Assembly (NCBI GenBank): GCA_963707875.1
Contig: CAVPRU010000001.1
Location: forward strand, 186,001-250,000
From: SZUA-320 sp963707875
GTDB taxonomy: Bacteria > Gemmatimonadota > Gemmatimonadetes > Gemmatimonadales > GWC2-71-9
Length of the DNA: 64,000 nucleotides
Direction of reading: 5' to 3'
Shown here: piece after piece, positions 44,135-51,429 of the stretch
Layout: the number at the start of each line of letters is the position of its first letter
How positions within the stretch are numbered: the first letter of the stretch is position 1
The notes under the pieces: model-generated
What the model was told of the DNA's origin: nothing
The model's database searches: none
The model's input: the letters and a program-made list of their open reading frames with translations, nothing else
Position numbers and translations under genes: made by a program

Positions 44135-45062
44135 CAAGCAACTCGCGAAGGGTCTCGTCCAGGTTTCGGGTCGGCGCCCATCCGGTCGTCGCCCGGAGCA
44201 GCGAAGCATCGCCCACCAGGTGGGGAATATCCACCGGACGGGCGAGGGCCTGATCGAATTCGGGAATCATGGAACCGCCGGCCAGGGTGGCGAGTTGTCG
44301 GAACAGCTCACCGACCGAGAGCCCTTCCCCCCGGGCCACGTTGTAGATGGTGCCGGGAACGCCATGCTCCAGCAGGGCCATGTAGGCCGCCACCACGTCC
44401 CGGACATCGAGCAGGTCGCGCACCGGCTCCAGCGACCCGGTCTTCACCACCGGCGCCCCGGTCCGACGGGCCAGGGCCAGCCGGGAGGCAAAGGCCGGGG
44501 CCACGAACCGGGGGGACTGCCCGGGACCGGTGTGGGGAAACGGGCGCGCCACCATCACCCGGAGGCCGGTCCGCCGGGCAATTTCCAGCGCCCCGACCTC
44601 AGCTGCGGCCTTGCTGGCCGCGTACGGACTGACCGGCGCGATCGGATCGGTCTCCCGGCGGGGCCGGGCCTCGCCGGGCCCATACACCTCACCGGTGGAG
44701 ATCGTCAAGACGAGGGGATCCGCCTCCCCACGCTGCCGCCGGGCCGCCAGGGCTTCAAGCAACCGGACCGTCCCGAGGGTGTTGACCTGCCAGGTCGCGA
44801 CCGGGTCGGCCAGCGAGTCGCCGACTGAGGCAACCCCCGCCAGGTGGATCACCGCGTCGGCCGGGTGGGCCGCCACCATGGTCACCGAGCGGGGATCCTG
44901 CAGGTCAAGCGGGAGCCAGGCCACGCCCTGGAGTGCCGGATCGGGGTCTGGTCCCGTCCGGTCCCGCCCGAGGGCACCCACGACCTCGTGGCCGGAGCCG
45001 ATCAGGCCACGGACCATCCAGGCCCCGACAAACCCGTTGGCTCCGGTCACCAGCACCTTCAT
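44118..45062 (-). CDS. rmd: GDP-6-deoxy-D-mannose reductase (Rmd-like)
   Basis: This extended SDR enzyme most likely reduces GDP-4-keto-6-deoxy-D-mannose to GDP-D-rhamnose. The ATG at 45062 (ATGA overlap with gmd) gives 314 residues with the NAD-binding GANGFVGAW, VIHLAGVASVGDS, the Ser/Tyr/Lys triad in TISTGEVYG and SPYAASKAAAE, and RPFPHTGPGQSPRFVAPAFA plus EPVRDLLDVRDVV, which I recognise as Rmd-type. Being directly after gmd strongly supports this. A GDP-fucose-type reductase or another epimerase is a less likely alternative. Confidence 0.82.
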   Translation of the reverse strand: MKVLVTGANGFVGAWMVRGLIGSGHEVVGALGRDRTGPDPDPALQGVAWLPLDLQDPRSVTMVAAHPADAVIHLAGVASVGDSLADPVATWQVNTLGTVRLLEALAARRQRGEADPLVLTISTGEVYGPGEARPRRETDPIAPVSPYAASKAAAEVGALEIARRTGLRVMVARPFPHTGPGQSPRFVAPAFASRLALARRTGAPVVKTGSLEPVRDLLDVRDVVAAYMALLEHGVPGTIYNVARGEGLSVGELFRQLATLAGGSMIPEFDQALARPVDIPHLVGDASLLRATTGWAPTRNLDETLRELLDAQTD

Positions 45063-46021
45063 GACGCCCGCAGCCGCTCCAGATCGGCATCCACCATCAT
45101 GGTGACCAGATCCCGGAAGCCAACGGTCGGCGTCCAGCCCAGGTCCGCGGTGGCCCGGGAAATATCGGCCTGGAGCAGGTCGACTTCGGCGGGTCGGCGC
45201 AGGGCCGGGTCCTGGGTCACGTACCGCTTCCAGTCGAGGCCCAGGTGACCGAACGCCACCTCCACCAGTTCCTGAACGGTGTGGGTCTCCCCGGTGCCGA
45301 TCACGTAGTCCTGGGGCGCGTCCTGCTGGAGCATCCGCCACATGGCGTCCACGTAGTCCCCGGCGTAGCCCCAGTCCCGGCGGGCATCGAGGTTGCCGAG
45401 CGTGAGTTGGGAACTGAGTCCCAGGGAAATCCGGGCCACCCCGTTGGTGACCTTCCGGGTGACGAACTCCATCCCCCGACGGGGAGACTCGTGGTTGAAC
45501 AGAATCCCGCTGACGGCGTACAGGCCGTACGCCTCCCGGTAGTTCACCGTCATCCAGTGGCCGTATACCTTGGCCACTCCGTAGGGCGATCGGGGATAGA
45601 ACGGGGTCGTCTCCCGCTGGGGGTACTCCATCACCTTGCCGAACATCTCCGAGCTGCTCGCCTGGTAGAACCGGGCGGCCGGGTGGGCCAGCCGGATCGC
45701 CTCCAGGATCCGGGTCACCCCCAGGGCGGTGAACTCGCCGGTCAGCACGGGCTGGCTGAAGGAAACCGGGACGTAGCTCTGGGCGGCGAGGTTGTAGACC
45801 TCGTCCGGCTGCACCTGCTGCACCGCCATGGTGAGCGAATGCTGGTCCAGCAGGTCAGCCGTGACGATCTCGATCCGGTCCAGCAGGTGCTCGATCCGCT
45901 CGAAGCTGTGGTGGCTGGTCCGGCGGACCACACCGACCACCTGGTACCCCTTGGCAAGGAGGAATTCGGCCAGATAGGACCCGTCCTGGCCGGTCACCCC
46001 TGTGATCATTGCCCGTGGCAT
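45059..46021 (-). CDS. gmd: GDP-mannose 4,6-dehydratase
   Basis: Gmd converts GDP-D-mannose to GDP-4-keto-6-deoxymannose, the precursor of GDP-rhamnose and GDP-fucose. The ATG at 46021 has AGGAG four bases upstream and gives 320 residues. Motifs: ITGVTGQDGSYLAEFLL, YNLAAQSYVPVSF, the active site SSSEMFG with YPRSPYGVAKVYGHW, and FNHESPRRGMEFVTRK, all Gmd-specific. A start at 46099 would read into the divergent promoter region of rpmB. It is the first gene of the gmd-rmd-carB-murB-acetyltransferase chain. Confidence 0.93.
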   Translation of the reverse strand: MPRAMITGVTGQDGSYLAEFLLAKGYQVVGVVRRTSHHSFERIEHLLDRIEIVTADLLDQHSLTMAVQQVQPDEVYNLAAQSYVPVSFSQPVLTGEFTALGVTRILEAIRLAHPAARFYQASSSEMFGKVMEYPQRETTPFYPRSPYGVAKVYGHWMTVNYREAYGLYAVSGILFNHESPRRGMEFVTRKVTNGVARISLGLSSQLTLGNLDARRDWGYAGDYVDAMWRMLQQDAPQDYVIGTGETHTVQELVEVAFGHLGLDWKRYVTQDPALRRPAEVDLLQADISRATADLGWTPTVGFRDLVTMMVDADLERLRAS

Positions 46022-46051
46022 CGGTCTCCTCGGTTGCCGGCTCCCGGCCGG

Positions 46052-46080
46052 TTGCGGAATGGCGTGAAACAACTTAGGTT
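46052..46080 (+). promoter_or_regulatory. Weak promoter-like site upstream of rpmB
   Basis: TTGCGG (46052-46057) and TAGGTT (46075-46080) are 17 bases apart, each matching the consensus at 3 of 6 positions. It lies in the 116-base gap between divergent gmd and rpmB. The same TAGGTT hexamer followed by T occurs before the tRNA-Leu gene. Confidence 0.3.
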
Positions 46081-46137
46081 TTTGGGCTTGGGTTGGCACG
46101 GGGCCAGCCCTGGAACACCCTGCTGGAGTTCAGACCC

Positions 46138-46326
46138 ATGGCTCGGACCTGTGCCGTGTGCAACAAGGGCCCCACGACCGGGAATCACGTCAGCCACGCC
46201 AACAACCGCGTGAAGCGGCGCTGGTACCCCAATCTGCAGACCGTTCGGACCCTGGTGGATGGTGCCCCCAGGCGGATCCGGGTCTGCACCAGCTGCATCA
46301 GGAGCAACAAGGTCGTCAAGGCCTGA
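46138..46326 (+). CDS. rpmB: 50S ribosomal protein L28 (zinc-binding form)
   Basis: L28 is a small 23S rRNA-binding protein. The ATG at 46138 (GGAG nine bases upstream) gives 62 residues, the usual length: ARTCAVCNKGPTTGNHVSHA, NNRVKRRWYPN and RRIRVCTSCIRSNKVVK. Cys5, Cys8, Cys50 and Cys53 form the two CxxC pairs of the zinc-binding L28 type. An in-frame ATG at 46093 would add 15 residues not seen in L28. It stands alone on the plus strand and ends at a bidirectional terminator. Confidence 0.96.
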   Translation: MARTCAVCNKGPTTGNHVSHANNRVKRRWYPNLQTVRTLVDGAPRRIRVCTSCIRSNKVVKA

Positions 46327-46364
46327 GCCCGAGCGACGGGCGCGGCGCCAGCCTCTGGTACCTG

Positions 46365-46396
46365 AAAAAAGGGGACCCGATTCGGGGTCCCCTTTT
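46365..46396. terminator. Bidirectional Rho-independent terminator between rpmB and rplQ
   Basis: A 12-bp stem (AAAAGGGGACCC, 46367-46378, with GGGTCCCCTTTT, 46385-46396) encloses a 6-base loop. The flanking A-run gives a T-run of six on the minus strand and of four on the plus strand. It can end rpmB from one side and the alpha operon from the other. Confidence 0.93.
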
Positions 46397-46421
46397 GATA
46401 TCCTGGTCATGGCTCGGGACC

Positions 46422-46778
46422 TCACTCGGCGAGGAGCTCGATCCGGGCCGTCTCGGCGCCGTCTCCGACCCGATGGCCCAGCTTGAGGATCCGGGTGTAG
46501 CCGCCGGGACGGGCGGCAAACCGCGGACCGATCTCGGCAAACAGCCGGGACTGCACCGCCCGATCCTTGATCTTCCGCCCCACCAGCCGCCGGGCGTGCA
46601 GGTCGCCCCGCCGCGCGAGGGTGATGAGCTTCTCGGCGAATGGCCGCAGTTCCTTGGCCTTGGCCGTCGTGGTCACGATCCCGCCGTGCTCGAACAGGCT
46701 GGTGGCCATGTTGTTGAGCATCGCCTTGCGATGACTCGCGGTCCGGGACAGCTGCCGTCCCTTGGAGCGGTGCCGCAT
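46422..46778 (-). CDS. rplQ: 50S ribosomal protein L17
   Basis: L17 binds 23S rRNA near the exit tunnel. The 118-residue protein reads RHRSKGRQLSRTASHRKAML at the start, with LITLARRGDLHARRLVGRKI and RPGGYTRILKLGHRVGDGAE, all L17 hallmarks. It is the last gene of the alpha operon, 3 bases after rpoA, and ends 25 bases before the terminator. Confidence 0.97.
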   Translation of the reverse strand: MRHRSKGRQLSRTASHRKAMLNNMATSLFEHGGIVTTTAKAKELRPFAEKLITLARRGDLHARRLVGRKIKDRAVQSRLFAEIGPRFAARPGGYTRILKLGHRVGDGAETARIELLAE

Positions 46779-46781
46779 GGT

Positions 46782-47837
46782 TCAGTCCTCCTCGCCGCCC
46801 GCTGCCGCGGGGGCCACAGCCGGTGGCGACCCCGGGTTCACGATCCGCAGCTCGCCCTCAACCTCTTCGAACACCATCCCGAAGTTGAGCCCCTCGCGCT
46901 GCAACAGTTCCGCAATCTCGGCGAGGGCCTTTTCGCCGACGTTCTTGACCTTGAGCAACTCGTCTTCCGACAGCTCGACCAGATCCTTGAGGGTCCGGAG
47001 GCTGGAGTTCTTCAGTGAGTTGAGGGATCGGACCGAGAGTCCGAAGTCGTCGATCAGCCGGCCCAACCGATCCGCCAGACCGTTGGACGAGGTCGGGACG
47101 GGTTCCGGCTCCGGCTTGGCCTCGGGCACAACCCCGAAGTCGACGAACGGCCGGAAGTGCTCCTGCACCAGCGCCGCCGCGTAGGCGATGGCATCCTCCG
47201 GCGAGAGCGTCCCGTTGGTCTCGACCATGATCGACAGCCGGTCGTAGTCCGTCCGCTGGCCGACCCGGGTCTCCGCCACACTGAAATTGGCGCGGACCAC
47301 CGGGTTGTAGATCGCATCGATCCGCACGGTGTCCACCGGGAGCGAGCGATCGATCGGCTGCATCTCTGCCTCGACGTAGCCGCGGCCCTTGTTGACGTAC
47401 AGCTCGACCGAGATGTCCCGGTCGTCCTGGACGGTAAACAGCAGGTGTCCGGGATTGACGATCCGGACACTGGCCGGTCCCGTCACGTCCCCGGCCAACA
47501 CCGGCCCCGACCCCTTCTTCTTGATCTTGAGCACCGCCTCGTCCACCTCGTGGTCGAGGACCAGGGTCAGCGCCTTGAGCCGCTGAATGATCTGGTGCAC
47601 GTCCTCGAGCACCCCGGGCACGGTCTGGTGCTCATGCACCACGCCGTCCATCCGGAACGCCCACACCGCCGACCCCTGCAGCGAGGACAGCATCATCCGG
47701 CGCAGGGCATTCCCCAGGGTGTGCCCGAAGCCACGCTCGAGCGGCCCCAGCCGGAACTCGGCAAGGTGGGCATTGTCCTCCCGCTTGATCATTTCCACCA
47801 CGTGCGGGCGAACCAGTCCGGTCAGATCGATGGTCAT
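46782..47837 (-). CDS. rpoA: DNA-directed RNA polymerase subunit alpha
   Basis: The alpha subunit dimer scaffolds RNA polymerase assembly, and its C-terminal domain contacts UP elements and activators. The 351-residue protein has the N-terminal domain (FRLGPLERGFGHTLGNALRR, LLSSLQGSAVW, GRGYVEAE) to about 235, a linker, and the C-terminal domain (IDDFGLSVRSLNSLKNSSLR, LLKVKNVGEKALAEIAELLQ). It is somewhat longer than E. coli RpoA because of an acidic, Pro/Ala-rich tail after the second helix-hairpin region. It lies 10 bases after rpsD and 3 before rplQ. Confidence 0.97.
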   Translation of the reverse strand: MTIDLTGLVRPHVVEMIKREDNAHLAEFRLGPLERGFGHTLGNALRRMMLSSLQGSAVWAFRMDGVVHEHQTVPGVLEDVHQIIQRLKALTLVLDHEVDEAVLKIKKKGSGPVLAGDVTGPASVRIVNPGHLLFTVQDDRDISVELYVNKGRGYVEAEMQPIDRSLPVDTVRIDAIYNPVVRANFSVAETRVGQRTDYDRLSIMVETNGTLSPEDAIAYAAALVQEHFRPFVDFGVVPEAKPEPEPVPTSSNGLADRLGRLIDDFGLSVRSLNSLKNSSLRTLKDLVELSEDELLKVKNVGEKALAEIAELLQREGLNFGMVFEEVEGELRIVNPGSPPAVAPAAAGGEED

Positions 47838-47847
47838 CGTCCGTCCA

Positions 47848-48483
47848 TTACTTGGAGTAGAGCTCGACGATCAGCTGTTCCTGCGCGGCGAGCGGAATCT
47901 GGTCGCGGCCCGGCCGTTCGGTGACCCGCCCGGTGCCCTTCTCGAGATCCACGCTGATCCAGGTCATCGGAACCCCGCGCGCCGCACTATCCTTGGCGAT
48001 TCGGATCGGGACGATCTGGAGGCTGTCCGGCGCCACCCGCACTTCCTGATTGGGCTTCACCCGGTACGAGGCGACGTTGACCCGACGGCCGTTGACCTGG
48101 ATGTGGCCATGCAGCACCAGTTGCCGAGCCTGCCGACGGCTGAGGGCGAAGCCCATCCGGTAGACCAGGTTGTCGAGTCTCGACTCGAGCAACGCCAGCA
48201 GGTTGGTGCCCTTGACCCCGGGCTCCCGCGCGGCGGCTTCGAAGGTGCCACGGAACTGCCGCTCAGTCAGGCCGTAGATCCGCTTGACCTTCTGCTTCTC
48301 CCGCAGCTGCTTGGCGTATTCCGACATCTTCCGGCCCCGGCCGCCCGACTGACCATGCTGGCCCGGGGCATAGGCCCGGCGCTCCACGGCGCACTTCTCG
48401 GTCAGACAGCGAGACCCCTTCAGAAACAGCTTAGTGCCTTCCCGACGGCACAGGCGGCAGGCGGGGCCAGTATAGCGAGACAT
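47848..48483 (-). CDS. rpsD: 30S ribosomal protein S4 (zinc-binding form)
   Basis: S4 nucleates 30S assembly and often represses its own operon. The 211-residue protein has an N-terminal zinc site (Cys9, Cys12, Cys26, Cys31), then GQHGQSGGRGRKMSEYAKQL, ESRLDNLVYRMGFALSRRQA and the S4 RNA-binding domain (QLVLHGHIQVNGRRVNVASY). Members with these four cysteines are the zinc-dependent form. Position between rpsK and rpoA is standard for the alpha operon. Confidence 0.97.
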   Translation of the reverse strand: MSRYTGPACRLCRREGTKLFLKGSRCLTEKCAVERRAYAPGQHGQSGGRGRKMSEYAKQLREKQKVKRIYGLTERQFRGTFEAAAREPGVKGTNLLALLESRLDNLVYRMGFALSRRQARQLVLHGHIQVNGRRVNVASYRVKPNQEVRVAPDSLQIVPIRIAKDSAARGVPMTWISVDLEKGTGRVTERPGRDQIPLAAQEQLIVELYSK

Positions 48484-48486
48484 GAG

Positions 48487-48888
48487 TTAGACCCGCCGCT
48501 TCTTGGGCGGGCGGCACCCATTGTGAGGAATCGGAGTGACGTCCTTGATGGAGGCCACCTTGAGCCCGGCCGAGGCCAGCGCCTGGATGGCGGACTCGCG
48601 GCCGGAGCCCGGACCCTGGACCCGGACGTGCACCCGACGCACCCCAAGGCCAAACGCTTCCCGACCGCAGTTCTCGGCGGCCACGGTGGCGGCAAAGGGC
48701 GTCGACTTCTTGGAGCCCTTGAACCCGGCCTTGCCGGCGGTACCCCAGACAACCGTGTTGCCCTTCATGTCGGTAATGGTGATCAGCACATTGTTGAACG
48801 TGGCCGTGACGTGGGCGATCCCCTCCGACTCGACGACACGCTTGGAACGCTTCCCACCACTGGGGCGGACTGGTGCGGGACTGGTCAT
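48487..48888 (-). CDS. rpsK: 30S ribosomal protein S11
   Basis: S11 sits in the platform of the 30S subunit and contacts mRNA near the E site. The 133-residue protein contains GIAHVTATFNNVLITITDMK, GNTVVWGTAGKAGFKGSKKS, FAATVAAENC and the C-terminal HNGCRPPKKRRV, all diagnostic. Its ATG shares one base with the rpsM stop, and it ends 3 bases before rpsD. Confidence 0.97.
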   Translation of the reverse strand: MTSPAPVRPSGGKRSKRVVESEGIAHVTATFNNVLITITDMKGNTVVWGTAGKAGFKGSKKSTPFAATVAAENCGREAFGLGVRRVHVRVQGPGSGRESAIQALASAGLKVASIKDVTPIPHNGCRPPKKRRV

Positions 48889-49268
48889 TACTTCTTCGTC
48901 ACTTTCTTCTTGCCGGCGATGGCGCGGCGGGGACCCTTCTTGGTCCGGGCATTGGTATGGGTCCGCTGACCACGCACCGGCAGGCCGCGCCGGTGACGGG
49001 TACCACGGTAGCTGCCGATGTCCATCAACCGCTTGATGTTCATGGCAATCTCGGTCCGGAGGGAGCCCTCGACCCGGGCGCTCCGTTCAATCACCTGGCG
49101 AAGCCGGGCGACCTCGGCATCCGACAGATCTCGAACCCGGGTTCCCCCGGCGATGCCCGATTCCTCCAGCACTTTTGTGCTTGTCGAACGACCCACGCCA
49201 TAGATGTAAGTGAGCGCGATCTCCACCCGCTTTTCGCGCGGAAGATCCACTCCTGCAATTCGCGCCAT
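48888..49268 (-). CDS. rpsM: 30S ribosomal protein S13
   Basis: S13 bridges the 30S head to the 50S subunit. The 126-residue protein opens ARIAGVDLPREKRVEIALTY, with IYGVGRSTSTKVLEESGI, IGSYRGTRHRRGLPVRGQRT and a basic tail KKGPRRAIAGKKKVTKK that reaches toward P-site tRNA. Its ATG shares one base with the rpmJ stop and its own stop shares a base with the rpsK ATG, so these three genes are tightly coupled. Confidence 0.97.
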   Translation of the reverse strand: MARIAGVDLPREKRVEIALTYIYGVGRSTSTKVLEESGIAGGTRVRDLSDAEVARLRQVIERSARVEGSLRTEIAMNIKRLMDIGSYRGTRHRRGLPVRGQRTHTNARTKKGPRRAIAGKKKVTKK

Positions 49269-49384
49269 TATCCCTGCCGCTGCTTGTGTTTAGGATTGCG
49301 CTTGCAGATGATGCGCACCACACCAGCGCGGCGGATCACCCGACAATGCTCACAGATTGGCTTGACGCTAGACCGTACCTTCAC
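49268..49384 (-). CDS. rpmJ: 50S ribosomal protein L36 (zinc-binding form)
   Basis: This is a 38-residue gene. It starts GTG at 49384 (GGAG seven bases upstream) and reads MKVRSSVKPICEHCRVIRRA, then GVVRIICKRNPKHKQRQG. Cys11, Cys14, Cys27 and His33 form the zinc site of classical L36. The TAA shares one base with the rpsM ATG. It is the first gene of the alpha operon here; infA, map and secY, which often precede rpmJ, are absent. Confidence 0.96.
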   Translation of the reverse strand: MKVRSSVKPICEHCRVIRRAGVVRIICKRNPKHKQRQG

Positions 49385-49425
49385 AGGGCCGCTCCGAAAT
49401 TACTCAAGTTTATGCTCAGCTTTCA

Positions 49426-49454
49426 ATTATAGCCGCGGGGGTGGCCCATGGCAA
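49426..49454 (-). promoter_or_regulatory. Near-consensus sigma70 promoter of the alpha operon
   Basis: On the minus strand TTGCCA (49454-49449, 5 of 6) is followed after exactly 17 bases by TATAAT (49431-49426, 6 of 6). The start point would be near 49419, leaving a leader of about 35 bases to the rpmJ GTG. It shows that rpmJ-rpsM-rpsK-rpsD-rpoA-rplQ is its own transcription unit. Confidence 0.92.
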
Positions 49455-49471
49455 GGGACCGGGAGCCGCGG

Positions 49472-49867
49472 TCAGGTGACCCGGACCTCGATCAGGGTCC
49501 AGACCCCATCGCCGAAACGATACCGAAGGAGGATCTGCTGCCGTCGGCGCTCCCCGCCTGGCCCCCGGACCTGGCGCCGGAGTTCCACATACCCCTGCCC
49601 CCCGCCCAGTTCGCGGACCTGACCCAGTTCCACGGCCCCGGGGGTCCCGAGCACGGACCGGAGGGCTGCCGCGGCCTGAGCCGAGCCCACCGGTGCCGAG
49701 GGCTCCACCCCGGGCAGGAAGAGCCGGATCCGGTCCCCCCGGGCCACCACGGTAGCCACGTCCCCAGCCCGAATCGCCTCCCGGACCCCTCGGGCCACGG
49801 CGGCCAGCGACTCGTCGGGCAGACCGGGCTGGACCAGGGCGGCCAGCACCAGGAGGACACCAGTCAT
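49472..49867 (-). CDS. Small exported protein of unknown function
   Basis: This 131-residue protein has a short hydrophobic signal-like start (GVLLVLAALVQPGLP) and then a compact alpha/beta domain: AIRAGDVATVVARGDRIRLF, SAQAAAALRSVLG and a C-terminal strand pattern (QILLRYRFGDGVWTLIEVRV). The helix-then-strands order resembles NTF2-like or DUF4783-like domains, but I do not recognise it firmly. It overlaps pyrF by 4 bases and ends just upstream of the alpha operon promoter, so it is the last gene of the smpB-amidase-pyrD-pyrF run. Confidence 0.65.
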   Translation of the reverse strand: MTGVLLVLAALVQPGLPDESLAAVARGVREAIRAGDVATVVARGDRIRLFLPGVEPSAPVGSAQAAAALRSVLGTPGAVELGQVRELGGGQGYVELRRQVRGPGGERRRQQILLRYRFGDGVWTLIEVRVT

Positions 49868-50547
49868 CCGAGGGTCTCCTCCTCGAACTCCTGCCAGGCG
49901 GCCGCCGGGTCGGCGGCCATCAGGACCGGTCGCCCGATCACCAGGTGACTGGCGCCAGCGAGGATCGCCTCCCTGGGCGCCGCGACCCTGGCCTGATCCC
50001 CCGCCGGGTCGCTGAGCCGGCGAATCCCGGGCACCACCACGGCAGCCGCAGGCCCCAGGACCTGGCGCACCAGTTCCACCTCCAGGGCCGACGCGACGAC
50101 TCCTCCCAGGCCGGCCCGCTTTGCCAATCCGGCCAGCCGCACCGCCTCGGCGCCGATTCCGACCGGGCTCGCGCCGGTGGCCGCGAGGTAGGAAGCGGCG
50201 GAGTGGGATGTCAGGACGGTCACCCCGACCACCGTCACGGCGGCCCCGGCCGCGGCGGCGGCGGCCTCCATCATCTCGACCCCGCCCAGGGTGTGGACGG
50301 TCACCATGCGGACCCCGGCCCCGACCGCCGCCCTGACGGCCCCCGCCACGGTGTTGGGGATGTCATGCCATTTGAGATCGAGAAACACGGAGAGTCCCCG
50401 CTGATTCAATCGGTCCACCAGATCGGGGCCCTCCCGGGTCATCAGGATGGAACCGACCTTGACCCAGCGAACGGCCGGCAGCCCGTCCAGCAGACGCAGG
50501 GCGGAGGCGCCATCGGCAAGATCCAGCGCCAGGATCAGCTCGGCCAC
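49864..50547 (-). CDS. pyrF: Orotidine 5'-phosphate decarboxylase
   Basis: PyrF decarboxylates OMP to UMP, the last step of de novo UMP synthesis. The GTG at 50547 gives 227 residues with AELILALDL at the start, VGSILMTREGPDLV, the catalytic VFLDLKWHDIPNT motif (Asp and Lys residues near 57-62), TVHTLGG, and the phosphate-binding LVIGRPVLMAADP end. The frame is open upstream only because pyrD is frameshifted, so the long joined reading is not a real fusion. It overlaps pyrD by 13 bases. Confidence 0.93.
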   Translation of the reverse strand: MAELILALDLADGASALRLLDGLPAVRWVKVGSILMTREGPDLVDRLNQRGLSVFLDLKWHDIPNTVAGAVRAAVGAGVRMVTVHTLGGVEMMEAAAAAAGAAVTVVGVTVLTSHSAASYLAATGASPVGIGAEAVRLAGLAKRAGLGGVVASALEVELVRQVLGPAAAVVVPGIRRLSDPAGDQARVAAPREAILAGASHLVIGRPVLMAADPAAAWQEFEEETLG

Positions 50548-51429
50548 CCCTGAGCCTCCAGTTCCCTGGCGATCCGGACCGGTAGCCGGGGATCGGCGAG
50601 GGCGGCTGTTCCGATGGCCACCAGACTCGCGCCGGCCCCGAAGTACTGCCTGGCATCGTCCGCGCTGCGAATACCTCCCACTCCGATGATCGGGACGGAC
50701 CCGAGCCGGTCGACTATCCGCTTCACGGCCAGGACTCCAACGGGAAGCAGGGCAGGCCCGCTCACCCCCCCATTCCCCTGCCCCAGGACCGGCCGGCCCT
50801 CCCTCAGAAGGAACCCCGGAAGGGTGTTGACTACGGTCAGACCGGTCGCCCCCGCCTCCATCGCCGCCACAGCCATGTCCGGCGATATCGGGCAGGCCGG
50901 GGGACAGCTTGGCGAACAGAGGTCGCTCGGTGGCCAGCCGACAGGATTCCAGAATGCGGGCCACGGCTCCCCGGTCGGCCCCGAATTCCAGTCCGCCAGC
51001 GGCGGTGTTGGGGCAGGAGAGATTCAGTTCGTACCCGCTGAGCCCGGGGACGGCGTCGAGGCGGCGAACGATCTGCAGGTACTCGTGCTCCTCAAAGCCG
51101 ACCACGTTCACCAGAATCCTCGCCCGGGAGAGCCGCTTCACCAGCCACGGCAGTTCCTCGGTCACCACCTGCTGCAATCCCGGGTTGGCCAGCCCGACCG
51201 AGTTGATCATCCCGCCGGGGAACTCGGCCACCCGGGGCGGCGGATTCCCCGCCCGGGGTTCGAGCGAGACCGCCTTGGTAACGAGTCCCCCCAGAAGGTC
51301 CAGATCGTAGAGACCATCGAGTTCGCGCCCGAAGCCGGCGGTTCCGGCCGCCAGCAGCACCGGATTACGGAAGGCCAGGCCCGCAACCATCCCACCGGCG
51401 GCCTGAGGCGCCGCGGCGCTAGCGACCAT
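50535..51429 (-). CDS. pyrD: Dihydroorotate dehydrogenase (type 1B-like), frameshifted
   Basis: PyrD oxidises dihydroorotate to orotate. The N-terminal half (51429 to about 50882) has LAFRNPVLLAAGTAGFGREL, GGLVTKAVSLEPRAGNPPPR, GMINSVGLANPGL and ELNLSCPNT, typical of class 1 enzymes. The reading then leaves frame after SPGLPDIA. The C-terminal half resumes in another frame as DMAVAAMEAGATGLTVVNTL, then PIIGVGGIRSADDARQYFGAGAS. Deleting one base of the CCGG at 50879-50882 restores a continuous PDIADMAVAAMEAG. It is probably an intact gene with one sequence error; otherwise a fresh pseudogene. The start could also be the ATG at 51390. Confidence 0.85.

Noticed and set aside
39344..46021. Surface-sugar genes as a recently acquired O-antigen island
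   Set aside because: Base composition and start-stop overlap style match the neighbours, and carB and murB are embedded in the run, so there is no visible sign of recent transfer.
49864..51429. A single 521-residue PyrD-PyrF bifunctional protein
   Set aside because: The middle of the frame is nonsense sequence. PyrD continues in another frame to 50535 and PyrF has its own start at 50547, so the joined frame is a result of the frameshift.
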